Shown: piece after piece, positions 18,483 to 26,552 of the stretch
How positions within the stretch are numbered: position 1 is the first letter of the stretch
Layout: every line of letters begins with the position of its first letter
Assembly: GCA_020723305.1 (NCBI GenBank)
Contig: DYJC01000008.1
Span: 152,240-216,239 of the forward strand
Source of the DNA: Desulfosudis oleivorans
GTDB taxonomy: Bacteria; Desulfobacterota; Desulfobacteria; Desulfobacterales; SURF-7
Direction: 5' to 3'
Length of the DNA stretch: 64,000 nt
Made by a program: the position numbers and the translations under genes
The notes under the pieces: model-generated
What the model was told of the DNA's origin: nothing
The model's input: the letters and a program-made list of their open reading frames with translations, nothing else
Databases searched by the model: none

Positions 18483-18486
18483 GACG

Positions 18487-18523
18487 TTGAACGACCCGGT
18501 CTCAAAAATATTTATTGAGTAGG
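18487..18523. repeat. Partial, diverged copy of a dispersed repeat
   Basis: TTGAACGACCCGGTCTCAAA and the following AT-rich bases resemble TTGAACGACGCAGTCTTAAA at 41962 and its inverted copy near 63860. The similarity is about 80 percent over some 37 bases. It lies exactly between the antitoxin fragment and the phaC fragment. Confidence 0.45.
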
Positions 18524-18543
18524 ATTATACTCTCTGCTTGTCT

Positions 18544-19458
18544 TTACAGCAACGCATTCGGCAGATAGCACACGCCGCTTTCCGGACGATCCAGGCGTTT
18601 GGTGACATAGCAGCCGGGCGCATCTTCCAGGTTCTTGAATTTTTTGCCGGTCAGTTTTCGGGCAGCAACTTTTTTTCCTGCATATGCCTTGCTCCATCTG
18701 ATCCAGTCCAGCCACCAGGAGGTTTCGTGAAACTCCGCATGATTGAGCCACTCTTCCGCAGATTCCGGCAGATCTTCATTGGTCCAGTGACCGTATTTGA
18801 TTTTGAACGGAGGGTTGACAATTCCGGCAACATGGCCCGAGGCTCCTAACACAAACCGCACAGGGCCGCTGTGCAGCCTTATTCCTTTGTACGTGGACTG
18901 CCAGATCGCGATATGGTCTTCCCGGGTGGAAATAAAGTACACGGGATTGGTGATTCGGGAGAGGTCAATCGGGACTTTGTTCAATGAAATCCCGGAAGGT
19001 TCCCGCAGACGGTTGTGGAGATACATGTTGCGAAGGTAAAAACTGTGCATTCTGGCCGGCAGGTTGGTGGAGTCGGAATTCCAGAACAGCACATCAAACG
19101 GCACCGGGCTGGTTCCTTTCAGATAGTTATTGACCACATAAGACCACACCAGGTCATTGGCTCTCAGCATGTTGAAACTGTTGGACATGGCACAACCGTC
19201 CAGATAGCCATGCTCAACCATCTGTTTTTCCAATGCCTGGATCTGTTCCTCATCAATAAAAACCCCCATATCGCCGGGATTGGAAAAATCCAGCAAAGAT
19301 GCCATGTAGGTGTTGCTTGCGATCCGGTCTCCTTCCCCTTTTGCATGCAGGTAGGCTGCCGTGCATGCCAGAAGGGTTCCACCCATGCAGTAACCGATGG
19401 CATTCACCTTCTTCTGGCGTGTTACCCGTTCAATGGCATCGAGAGCCGCAATCGGCAT
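18544..19458 (-). pseudogene. 3' half of a second phaC gene (PHA synthase catalytic domain)
   Basis: The 304-residue frame aligns without gaps to the C-terminal half of the intact PhaC at 33509-35350, including the nucleophile motif GYCMGG and the aspartate and histidine regions. The N-terminal half is missing. At the upstream edge the DNA switches, at the shared string GATTGCGGCTCT, into the start of an aldehyde dehydrogenase gene, which supplies a fortuitous ATG. The centre (18693-19380) shows no difference by eye from 33658-34345. Both flanks differ at many positions (for example WSKAY against WNKAY, and the last 70 bp). This suggests an older paralogue partly overwritten by gene conversion. 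Confidence 0.85.
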
Positions 19459-19630
19459 TTAATGCTTCCTCAATTTTACTCCGATATTTTTTTATCATCG
19501 ACTTAAGTGCTTGAAGTTTTTCAACACGTGATTTGTATGAAGGATACATATCCTTCTCGAATGCTTTTTTCTGTTCTTGGAACAAGCTTTTAAGTTCTAT
19601 AATATTATCATTTTCAATTTCTAACTTCAT
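19430..19630 (-). pseudogene. N-terminal fragment of an aldehyde dehydrogenase gene
   Basis: The frame starting at 19630 encodes LKSLFQEQKKAFEKDMYPSY, then VEKLQALKSMIKKYRSKIEEALNADCGSR. This is the recognisable N-terminus of coniferyl-aldehyde-dehydrogenase-type enzymes (usual form ALxADFGxRS). After that residue the DNA becomes phaC sequence and the frame stops within a few codons. About 60 of some 470 residues remain, so it is dead. The switch point lies in a string shared by both genes, which fits recombination at microhomology. Confidence 0.75.
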
Positions 19631-19793
19631 GTTTTTCAATCTCACTTATTCCAAACCCGTACATGAGTTTTCTTCCCACGGATTCTGTGGGTGCGAAGCG
19701 TCTGACAAAATCAATTTCTTCATCTGTGGGAGGTGTCGTCTGGCTGATGCCATGAGCGACGTTAATGCCCCAGGGAATGTCCTTTTTGATCAT
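19614..19793 (-). CDS. Small unidentified frame overlapping the aldehyde dehydrogenase start
   Basis: A 59-codon frame from ATG 19793, preceded by GGGGGAATTGAT, ends at a TGA that overlaps the start of the aldehyde dehydrogenase fragment by 17 bases. That is a typical operon overlap. The protein (IPWGINVAHGISQTTPPTDE, then IDFVRRFAPTESVGRKLMYG) is not recognised. It could be an intact small protein or the tail of a larger gene cut off upstream, since the porin gene ends only 35 bases away. Confidence 0.4.
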   Translation of the reverse strand: MIKKDIPWGINVAHGISQTTPPTDEEIDFVRRFAPTESVGRKLMYGFGISEIEKHEVRN

Positions 19794-19827
19794 ATCAATT
19801 CCCCCAAGGGAGAATCCGAAGGTATTG

Positions 19828-21339
19828 TCAGAACGTCACCTTACAGAACAGACCATAGGACTCCATGTCGGTCCATTCGAACTGTGGAGTGAGTTGTTCC
19901 TCCACTGCACTTGCAGCACCTTGCAAGATTTGATCGGCCGCTGTAGCTGCTGCCACATCGGAATAACCATAGCCTATCAGCATAGCCGTAAGACGCTGAT
20001 CCGTCAGAGAACCGTCCAACTGCCGGAACGAAGACCCTGTATCGATCTTCTGGGAATCCATGCGGTAGTAGAAGAGTCCAAGCTGGACATTTTCGATAAC
20101 ATCAAATTTGTATTCCAGGTGAAGATCATGGTCGACACCGGCTACACCGGCTACGGCCTCGCTTTTTCCGGTCTCCGGGGCGGTAGCCAGGGCGCCGAGA
20201 GCAGGTATGTTGCTCTGGTTCCACCATCCTGCGGTCAAGTCGGCACCCAGGACACCGGCCTGGTCAATCACCGCATTGCCGGCTGCGGAGGTAAGCTGTC
20301 CAAAGGCGTTGAAATCTTTGGTTTCGGTTTTGGTGTAGAGAACGGAAAACTCGCCCGGAATATCAAAGAAACGAGTAAACACTTTGAGTCCAGCCTGGTA
20401 GTTGTCCAATTCGATGTCCCGTTCCGCAAAGTTGGAGGAGCTGACTGCGCAGGACTCACCGTAGATGCCCTGATACCCGATACCGGGCATAAGGGAGATG
20501 GATCCCAGGTCAATGGTGTAAGTCAGCATGGTGTTGAACACCCGGTGGGAAGATTCGGACTCATAGGCATACAACTCATTGCCGGCCGGTGTTGTTTCCA
20601 CAAGGGATACATCTTCGCTTCCCGTTCCCCGAACACATTGCACGGCCCCGTTCCAGCCTATGCCCCATTTTTTGGCTTCCCCCCAGATTATGAAATTGTG
20701 GGCGCTGTCCGACTCCATGAGCGCGGCAATCTGCGATCCGTCTTCCACGCCGTTCAGATAGGAAATACCGAAGCCGGTCTCTTTGGAAACATGGAAATCC
20801 AGACTGATGCCGGGAGAGTGGACAATAGCGGCCGCAGTATACAGAATAAAGTCTTCTTCAATATCACCCATGAAATAATTAAAATAGGCGGCATTGGCGG
20901 TTGCCATTACGGGGACAACACCCAGGGCGATACCGAACGGTCGCCCGCCCTGCATTTCAAACGGCCGATACATGGCTAGAACGGCGCTGAAGTCTTCACC
21001 GACCGTAATGGTGCTGCTGTTATCATTGTCCGCATCGCCATGGTCGGGGTCGTTGACATCCAAGGCGAGCTGCGCCAGCCCGAACCATTGATCCTCCGGT
21101 TTGCCGTACGTGAAAGTCAATACGGTCTTGGCACGGAAATGCTGATTTTCCCGGTAGTTGGCGCCCTCACGGACTTCGTAGATCTCGTCCAGGGGCGTCT
21201 GATAGCTGTCTTCCATTTTGGCATACGTGTAAATCCAACCGGATATGAATAACTTGTCCATATCCATCGCCAGAGCAGATGTCGCGATCAATACCAGAGA
21301 TGTAACAAAAATGCTAACTATCGTGGTGTATCGGTTCAC
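19828..21339 (-). CDS. Outer-membrane porin-like beta-barrel protein
   Basis: The 503-residue protein has a clear signal peptide (IVSIFVTSLVLIATSALA) and alternating beta-strand patterns throughout, and ends in KVTF. The terminal phenylalanine is the standard outer-membrane assembly signal. AAAGGAG precedes a GTG start at 21339. It sits downstream of the MoaD-AOR-amidohydrolase-GRE genes on the same strand after a 305-bp gap, so it may have its own promoter. Its place suggests uptake of the substrate of that pathway. The family is not identified more closely. Confidence 0.72.
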   Translation of the reverse strand: MNRYTTIVSIFVTSLVLIATSALAMDMDKLFISGWIYTYAKMEDSYQTPLDEIYEVREGANYRENQHFRAKTVLTFTYGKPEDQWFGLAQLALDVNDPDHGDADNDNSSTITVGEDFSAVLAMYRPFEMQGGRPFGIALGVVPVMATANAAYFNYFMGDIEEDFILYTAAAIVHSPGISLDFHVSKETGFGISYLNGVEDGSQIAALMESDSAHNFIIWGEAKKWGIGWNGAVQCVRGTGSEDVSLVETTPAGNELYAYESESSHRVFNTMLTYTIDLGSISLMPGIGYQGIYGESCAVSSSNFAERDIELDNYQAGLKVFTRFFDIPGEFSVLYTKTETKDFNAFGQLTSAAGNAVIDQAGVLGADLTAGWWNQSNIPALGALATAPETGKSEAVAGVAGVDHDLHLEYKFDVIENVQLGLFYYRMDSQKIDTGSSFRQLDGSLTDQRLTAMLIGYGYSDVAAATAADQILQGAASAVEEQLTPQFEWTDMESYGLFCKVTF

Positions 21340-21644
21340 AGTTTTTCTCCTTTGATAATGGTTTCCCTCTTTACCATTCCGTAAAAAGGTTTTGTATTCC
21401 AGGAATTCATTACAGTGAAATTACGGTAACGGGATTCAGTCCCTCGTCGGCAGCCCTCCTTTCTGTTTTTGGTTTTGGGTTGTTTTTCATGTATTCTATT
21501 ACGTTTGCTGTATTTTCAATCCTTTTCAAGGAATTCATCCGAATCCTGAAAGACTGGAGGCCGGTTTTCAAAATTCTTTAAAGCTATTAAGGCAGACATA
21601 TATAATTCTCCTTGTGAAATTATTATTTGATTTTTCACTCTCAC
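21340..21644. other. Intergenic gap before the porin gene
   Basis: About 305 bases without a gene. It holds the AAAGGAG ribosome site of the porin gene near 21347-21353. I see no sigma-54 site or strong terminator here, so whether the porin is cotranscribed with the upstream cluster is open. Confidence 0.4.
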
Positions 21645-21956
21645 TTACCCTCCTGTGACAAAGGAAAAAATGAGTATGCTATCACCATCAACCAGGCTTG
21701 TTTTAGAAAAATTCTTGGTCGGAATGACTTCACCGTTACATTGTACAACATACTTTTTTAAATTACGAAGTTCCTTATAGAGATCAGGAGAGACAAGTCC
21801 GGTCTTGCGTGAAACACGCAGTAAATCTGATGGAGAACAACCTTGATCTATGGTGACCTTGTCCAGAATGTTTATATATTCTCCACAAAAAAACCCGATG
21901 ATTTTCAGCTCGACCGAAATTCGAGGTTGTGATGTTTTGGATAAAAAACGCATCAT
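21645..21956 (-). CDS. MoaD/ThiS-like small protein with C-terminal GG
   Basis: The 103-residue protein ends in the GG tail of the beta-grasp sulfur carriers (FSFVTGG). It has the MoaD-like pattern of a beta hairpin at the start (ISVELKIIGFF), a helix, and a VDGDSILIF strand near the end. It overlaps the AOR stop codon by four bases (ATGA), so it is translationally coupled. Next to an AOR it most likely supplies dithiolene sulfur for the tungstopterin cofactor of that enzyme, as MoaD-like genes beside AORs elsewhere are thought to do. The N-terminal 15 residues are extra compared with MoaD. Confidence 0.75.
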   Translation of the reverse strand: MMRFLSKTSQPRISVELKIIGFFCGEYINILDKVTIDQGCSPSDLLRVSRKTGLVSPDLYKELRNLKKYVVQCNGEVIPTKNFSKTSLVDGDSILIFSFVTGG

Positions 21957-23938
21957 TTGTATATCTCATTAGCAATATAATCGAGGCCAAGATCATTGAG
22001 TTTCACTTTGGTTGGAGCTCCGGTATTAACATCCCAATCCATGCTGCTTAAAAAGTCGTCCTGGAGAGATTTAATATCGAGTTTGATTCCTCTCATGGGT
22101 CCGGCTTCCAAGGGCGGATTCCCGCACGCTCGATCTGGCAGAGAAAAATCATGTCGGGGCACTATTCCATGTTTTACATTGAACGATTGGCGGATGTTCT
22201 GAATGCGTTCGCCGATTTTCAAATATTCTTCCGGTGAAAGAGACCATCCTGTCGCGGCGTTAGTATACGCGGGAACGTCTAATTTTCCCCCCATTTGCAC
22301 GCCAAAAAGACATACGCCGGCTCCATTGATGAACTGCATGTATTTACTTGCCGTGGACAGCAGCATGTTTTTGTCTTTTGTGTTCTTATATTTGCTCTTC
22401 ACTGTTGAGAGTCCCGCTGTCTTTGGAAGTTTTTTGAATATCCGATGGAGGGCGAACATTTCAGTCCATTGGTAGCCGTGGTTTGTATGCCTGCCTGGCG
22501 TTGGTTCCAGCGAGTATGATACGGCAAAGCCCGGATCATATCGTGAATCATGCATGGGAAGTTCCTGTCCCCCCGCATGAATCGCAAAATGCTCACTTCC
22601 TTTACCGATGCGTTCCGCTGCCTTCCGGGTTCCGTCCGCCAGAATATCGCCAATTCCCTCGCGACGGGACATCTTATCGAGAAGTGCAAGTGCCGCCTCG
22701 GAGTTTCCCCAGGAAAGATCCAGTCCTCCAGTATCTTCTTTGGTAAGGATTCCTTGTTCATAGCACTCCATAGCAAAAGCGATCGTAGCGCCTGCCGAAA
22801 TCGTATCAAAGCCTGCTCTGTTGCAGAATTCGTTTAAGCGATATATGGAATTCATATCATTGTTTAGCTGAAGCGCCCCAAAAGCGCAGCAGGTCTCGTA
22901 TTCGGGCTTGTGTGTTTCTTTAAGATTAGCTTCATCCACACGAAGGATGCTCCCGCATCCAAGCGGACAGTTATAACAATGATATTTTTTTATCTCATGA
23001 TCGATTATTCTCTGCGGATTCAGGTTATTGGCATGTGAACTGATCGGGAAGTCCCGGAATCCGGCCCCCCTCCAGTTTTTAATGGGAGAATCACCATTCT
23101 CTGACGAAAGTACGTTTGAAGATATTGTACCGAATCGACTCATAGCCATTTTAACGAGGTCGCCGCTCTGTGCCATGGCAATCGGCGACACTCGCATAAA
23201 CCTTCCAATGAAACTCAACCCGCCAGAAGATATTATATTGGGGCCTTTTTTAAGCCATTTTTTAAAACTTGCGTTTAGTGCCTTAACTTTATCCAGATTA
23301 TCAACAACGACCTTTGCCTTGCCCGCGAGGGCTACCGCCTTTAGATTCTTTGATCCCATAACGGCTCCAAGACCGGAACGAGCTGCATATCTGCCATGGT
23401 CATTTGATATCCCGGTTATGAGCGATTTTTTTTCGGCTGCCGGTCCGATGACGGCGACACGGACCCGAGGGGCCGCATGTTCGGCAGTAATTAACTTTTC
23501 TGCTTCTATTGCGTCAGTCCCCCAGAGGTGGGATGCATCCTTAATTTCAACCTTGCCATCGATGATGCAAAGGTAAACCGGTTTGGGTGATATACCTCGG
23601 ATAAAAATTCCGTCGTAACCGCAGCGTTTGATTGCCGGCGAAAAGGTGCCACCGCAATTGGCATCTCCCCATCCACCGGTGAGCGGGGATTTGCCTGCAA
23701 CCATCCATCTCCCGCTAAACCAGGTACCGGTTCCGGTAAGCAATCCAGACATGAATGCTAACACATTATCCGGTCCCAGAGGGTCGGCATCCCTGGGAAT
23801 GCGTTGGTAAAGAAGCAATGCGGCGAGGCCGATCCCGGAGGTTACGTTGCGGTACACCTCGTCTGGAATAATTTCTTCGTCGATTGAACCACTAGATAAA
23901 TCAACGTTCAGTATTTTCCCCATGTATGCTTTGCCCAT
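21953..23938 (-). CDS. Aldehyde:ferredoxin oxidoreductase (tungsten enzyme family)
   Basis: The 661-residue protein is a full-length AOR-family enzyme. It opens with MGKILNVDLSSGSI, has the pterin-binding SPLTGGWGDANCGGTFSP and SGLGAVMGSKNLKAV blocks, and the iron-sulfur motif CYNCPLGC with a later cysteine in GAGVCLFG. AOR enzymes oxidise aldehydes to acids with ferredoxin. AAGGAACG precedes the start. It lies between the amidohydrolase and the MoaD-like gene in one operon. The substrate within the AOR/FOR/WOR groups cannot be told from the sequence; it may be an aldehyde released by the radical enzyme upstream. Confidence 0.92.
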   Translation of the reverse strand: MGKAYMGKILNVDLSSGSIDEEIIPDEVYRNVTSGIGLAALLLYQRIPRDADPLGPDNVLAFMSGLLTGTGTWFSGRWMVAGKSPLTGGWGDANCGGTFSPAIKRCGYDGIFIRGISPKPVYLCIIDGKVEIKDASHLWGTDAIEAEKLITAEHAAPRVRVAVIGPAAEKKSLITGISNDHGRYAARSGLGAVMGSKNLKAVALAGKAKVVVDNLDKVKALNASFKKWLKKGPNIISSGGLSFIGRFMRVSPIAMAQSGDLVKMAMSRFGTISSNVLSSENGDSPIKNWRGAGFRDFPISSHANNLNPQRIIDHEIKKYHCYNCPLGCGSILRVDEANLKETHKPEYETCCAFGALQLNNDMNSIYRLNEFCNRAGFDTISAGATIAFAMECYEQGILTKEDTGGLDLSWGNSEAALALLDKMSRREGIGDILADGTRKAAERIGKGSEHFAIHAGGQELPMHDSRYDPGFAVSYSLEPTPGRHTNHGYQWTEMFALHRIFKKLPKTAGLSTVKSKYKNTKDKNMLLSTASKYMQFINGAGVCLFGVQMGGKLDVPAYTNAATGWSLSPEEYLKIGERIQNIRQSFNVKHGIVPRHDFSLPDRACGNPPLEAGPMRGIKLDIKSLQDDFLSSMDWDVNTGAPTKVKLNDLGLDYIANEIYK

Positions 23939-23977
23939 AGTTTATCGTTCCTTGTATATTGTGTGTTATGTGAAACA

Positions 23978-25630
23978 TTACAGCAACACAGCGCCTCCCT
24001 TGACTAAAACTTCGGATTTTCCTTTTTTCAAGACCTGTATGCCGTTGACGAATACCGCTTCAATGCCGCTCGGCCGAATGTTGCCGCGTTCTCTGGTGTT
24101 GTTGTCCCCGATTTTTGAAGGGTCGAACACCACGATGTCTGCGGCTTTTTTTTCCTGAAGTACGCCCCTGTCGCGTAACCGCATGCGTTCGGCTGCAGCA
24201 CCGGTCATTTTGCAAACCGCCTCTTCAACTGAGATGCATTTTTCCTCCCTTGCAATCTGCAGAAAGCGTGGAAAGCACCCATATGCGGCCGAGTTCTGAT
24301 GCTCTCCCGGTTCAACCCACGCATCGGTCATAAAAAGTGAGGCGCGGTGTTTCATCAGTTTCTTTATTATTTCAGACGTGCTGTATTTGTGAACAATCAA
24401 GGCGGCCCTGCCGCCGCTTTTTTTCGAAAAGTCGATAAAGTTATCAGTTTCGCTCATGCCCCGTTCGCGGGCGATGTCGTTTAGGAACATGCCGTTGAAG
24501 CGATCCAGGTGCTCGTTATTCGAGCGGATCACCTGCATGTCCTCGAAACCGATGCCCAATATCGTCTTGAGTATTTTCAACTCGACCTTGAGGCGCATCA
24601 AAGCCTTCCAGCTACGGTAGTTCTTTTCGGTGTTCGAAATAAACCACGACGGCATAAAGCTATTGATTAATGGTGCACCATGGCTATATGCAAAGGTATC
24701 GAATTTCACATCGATGCCGTCGTCTATTGCACGGTCTATCATTTCCAGGGCGTCGTCGCAGGAGGACCATGTCTTCGTGCCCACGAAAATAAGGTGCGAT
24801 AACTGCAAGCGGACTCCTGTGCGCCGTGCCAGCCCGAGTATCTCCTTCAGCGCTATGAGATTATGAGGCGTTCCGAACGGTATCACGGGATACGCTGCGG
24901 ACACGGCTGAGAATGCACGCATATGCACTGCCAGCATCTTGTCGTGCTTTTCCACAAGCTTCGCAATATCCTCCAGTTCATCATCGGGCGCAAACTGCCC
25001 TGGCTCATATTGAAGGCCGAGAGAGACGCCCTTAGCTCCCTCATTCATCCCGGCTTCCATAAGTGACAGCATCAATTTTTTTTCGTCGGCTGAGAGAGGA
25101 GAAGTATCCAAACCCTTTATGGACGCGCGTACGCTGCCGTGGCCGACGAACATTGCCAGATTGTGTGATATCCCCGCGCTCGAAAGCGATTGAAAGAACT
25201 CCTCCATCGATCGCCACGGAAGTCTATCGATCCCCCTGAAGCCTTCCTTGAAGAGGTTGTCGACCACAGCCTTTTCGTTCGAGGTGTTCATTTGTTTGTT
25301 GAGGGCCGCAGGTGAAAAACCGCAGTTGCCGCCCACTAAAGAAGTGATTCCCTGTTCAGTGAAAGGGCTAGTGAAACGCTCTCCGTTTTTCATTGCCACG
25401 AACCAGTCAAGATGGGAATGACAGTCAATGAATCCCGGCGCAATGACAAGCCCGCTGCAGTCGATCACGCGTCCTTTGTCGTTGGTTATTCCATAAATTA
25501 CCTTTTCGATTGATGGTCCATTCAAGAGCACACTCCCCCGCGCTCCCTTGTTTCCGAGACCATCGATAATGATTCCGTTCTTTAACAACGTATATTCACC
25601 TTTTTTCACCGATTTCATAATTAATTCCAT
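23978..25630 (-). CDS. N-acyl-D-amino-acid deacylase-type amidohydrolase
   Basis: The 550-residue protein has the amidohydrolase beta-sandwich start (GIIIDGLGNKGARGSVLL), the metal motif PGFIDCHSHLDW (HxH), GGNCGFSP, and further histidines in QLSHLIF. This is the D-aminoacylase subgroup, which removes acyl groups from D-amino acids or opens related amide bonds. The frame overlaps the end of the activase gene by 10 bases. Starting at the second methionine (25618) would give a 2-base gap instead. Inside a glycyl radical/AOR operon it probably cleaves or trims an amide-bearing substrate. Confidence 0.85.
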   Translation of the reverse strand: MELIMKSVKKGEYTLLKNGIIIDGLGNKGARGSVLLNGPSIEKVIYGITNDKGRVIDCSGLVIAPGFIDCHSHLDWFVAMKNGERFTSPFTEQGITSLVGGNCGFSPAALNKQMNTSNEKAVVDNLFKEGFRGIDRLPWRSMEEFFQSLSSAGISHNLAMFVGHGSVRASIKGLDTSPLSADEKKLMLSLMEAGMNEGAKGVSLGLQYEPGQFAPDDELEDIAKLVEKHDKMLAVHMRAFSAVSAAYPVIPFGTPHNLIALKEILGLARRTGVRLQLSHLIFVGTKTWSSCDDALEMIDRAIDDGIDVKFDTFAYSHGAPLINSFMPSWFISNTEKNYRSWKALMRLKVELKILKTILGIGFEDMQVIRSNNEHLDRFNGMFLNDIARERGMSETDNFIDFSKKSGGRAALIVHKYSTSEIIKKLMKHRASLFMTDAWVEPGEHQNSAAYGCFPRFLQIAREEKCISVEEAVCKMTGAAAERMRLRDRGVLQEKKAADIVVFDPSKIGDNNTRERGNIRPSGIEAVFVNGIQVLKKGKSEVLVKGGAVLL

Positions 25631-26547
25631 GTCTCATATGAGTCGTTCAAACACTCAAATATGCATTGACATGCCTCCATGACTGCGGGCTGCAACCATT
25701 TTCGCAGAGGACTGTCTTCCATAAATCTATCGGAAATACCGAGGGAAAAGCATTTCTCATGCCAGGCGGGATTATTAGGCAGCAGCCGGATTTCTTTTAC
25801 CTGATTGGACTTAAGGAAACGAGCGATTGCAGTGAGGTTTTCCTCCGTATCCGTAATGCCGGGAATGAGGGGCGATCGTGGTATTATCTCGAACCCGCCC
25901 TGGATGGAAAGCTTATGGAGCCTGATAAAATTTTCCAGGATGAGCGCGTTGTCGACGCCGCAGTAGCGCTCATGCTGCTCCGGGTCAAAGAGCTTGATGT
26001 CCATGTATATCATATCAGTATATGGAAGTATGGTTCTCTTGAATTCATCGAAGTTGAAATAACCGCAAGTTTCAATAAGTGTATGAATACCGGCTTCTTT
26101 CAGAGTTTTGAGAAGCCCTGAAAGGAAATCCATATGAAGTGTCGGTTCTCCACCGGAAAATGTTACTCCACCTCCTGATGAATCGAAAAAGGGTTTATCT
26201 TTAAGTACCTTTTCGATTATTTCCTCTTGCGTCATTTTCTGGCCAATTCGACTGAGGGCGCCCGTCGGGCAGTCTGCTGCACATGAGAAACAGAGGGTGC
26301 ATTTTTTCCTATCGACAAAAAATACATTATCGCGGGAAAGAGCGCCTACTTGGCATTTCTCTATGCAGCTGCCGCAACCAATGCATTTTTGAAGATCAAA
26401 AGATAATTCTGCAAGTGGATGCCTGCTTTCCGGATTATGGCACCATACGCAGGAGAGCGGACAACCTTTGAAGAAGATGACGGACCGGATGCCCGGTCCG
26501 TCATCCAGCGAATTACCTTTGATGTCTATTATAAGGGGAGATCTCAT
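25621..26547 (-). CDS. Glycyl radical enzyme activating enzyme
   Basis: The 308-residue protein has the activase motif GCPLSCVWCHNPES (CxxxCxxC), two ferredoxin-type sets (CIGCGSCIEKC and CTLCFSCAADC), and the SAM-binding GGGVTFSGGEPTLH. The extra clusters place it with the activases of dehydratase, decarboxylase and lyase GREs rather than PFL. AGGATA within the end of the GRE gene serves as ribosome site, and the spacing to the GRE stop is five bases. It installs the glycyl radical on the neighbouring enzyme. Confidence 0.93.
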   Translation of the reverse strand: MRSPLIIDIKGNSLDDGPGIRSVIFFKGCPLSCVWCHNPESRHPLAELSFDLQKCIGCGSCIEKCQVGALSRDNVFFVDRKKCTLCFSCAADCPTGALSRIGQKMTQEEIIEKVLKDKPFFDSSGGGVTFSGGEPTLHMDFLSGLLKTLKEAGIHTLIETCGYFNFDEFKRTILPYTDMIYMDIKLFDPEQHERYCGVDNALILENFIRLHKLSIQGGFEIIPRSPLIPGITDTEENLTAIARFLKSNQVKEIRLLPNNPAWHEKCFSLGISDRFMEDSPLRKWLQPAVMEACQCIFECLNDSYETWN

Positions 26548-26552
26548 GAAAC

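Noticed and set aside
19765..20979. 404-codon plus-strand frame opposite the porin gene
   Set aside because: The minus strand has a signal peptide, ribosome site and outer-membrane C-terminus. The plus-strand translation has no family resemblance and is explained by codon bias on the other strand.
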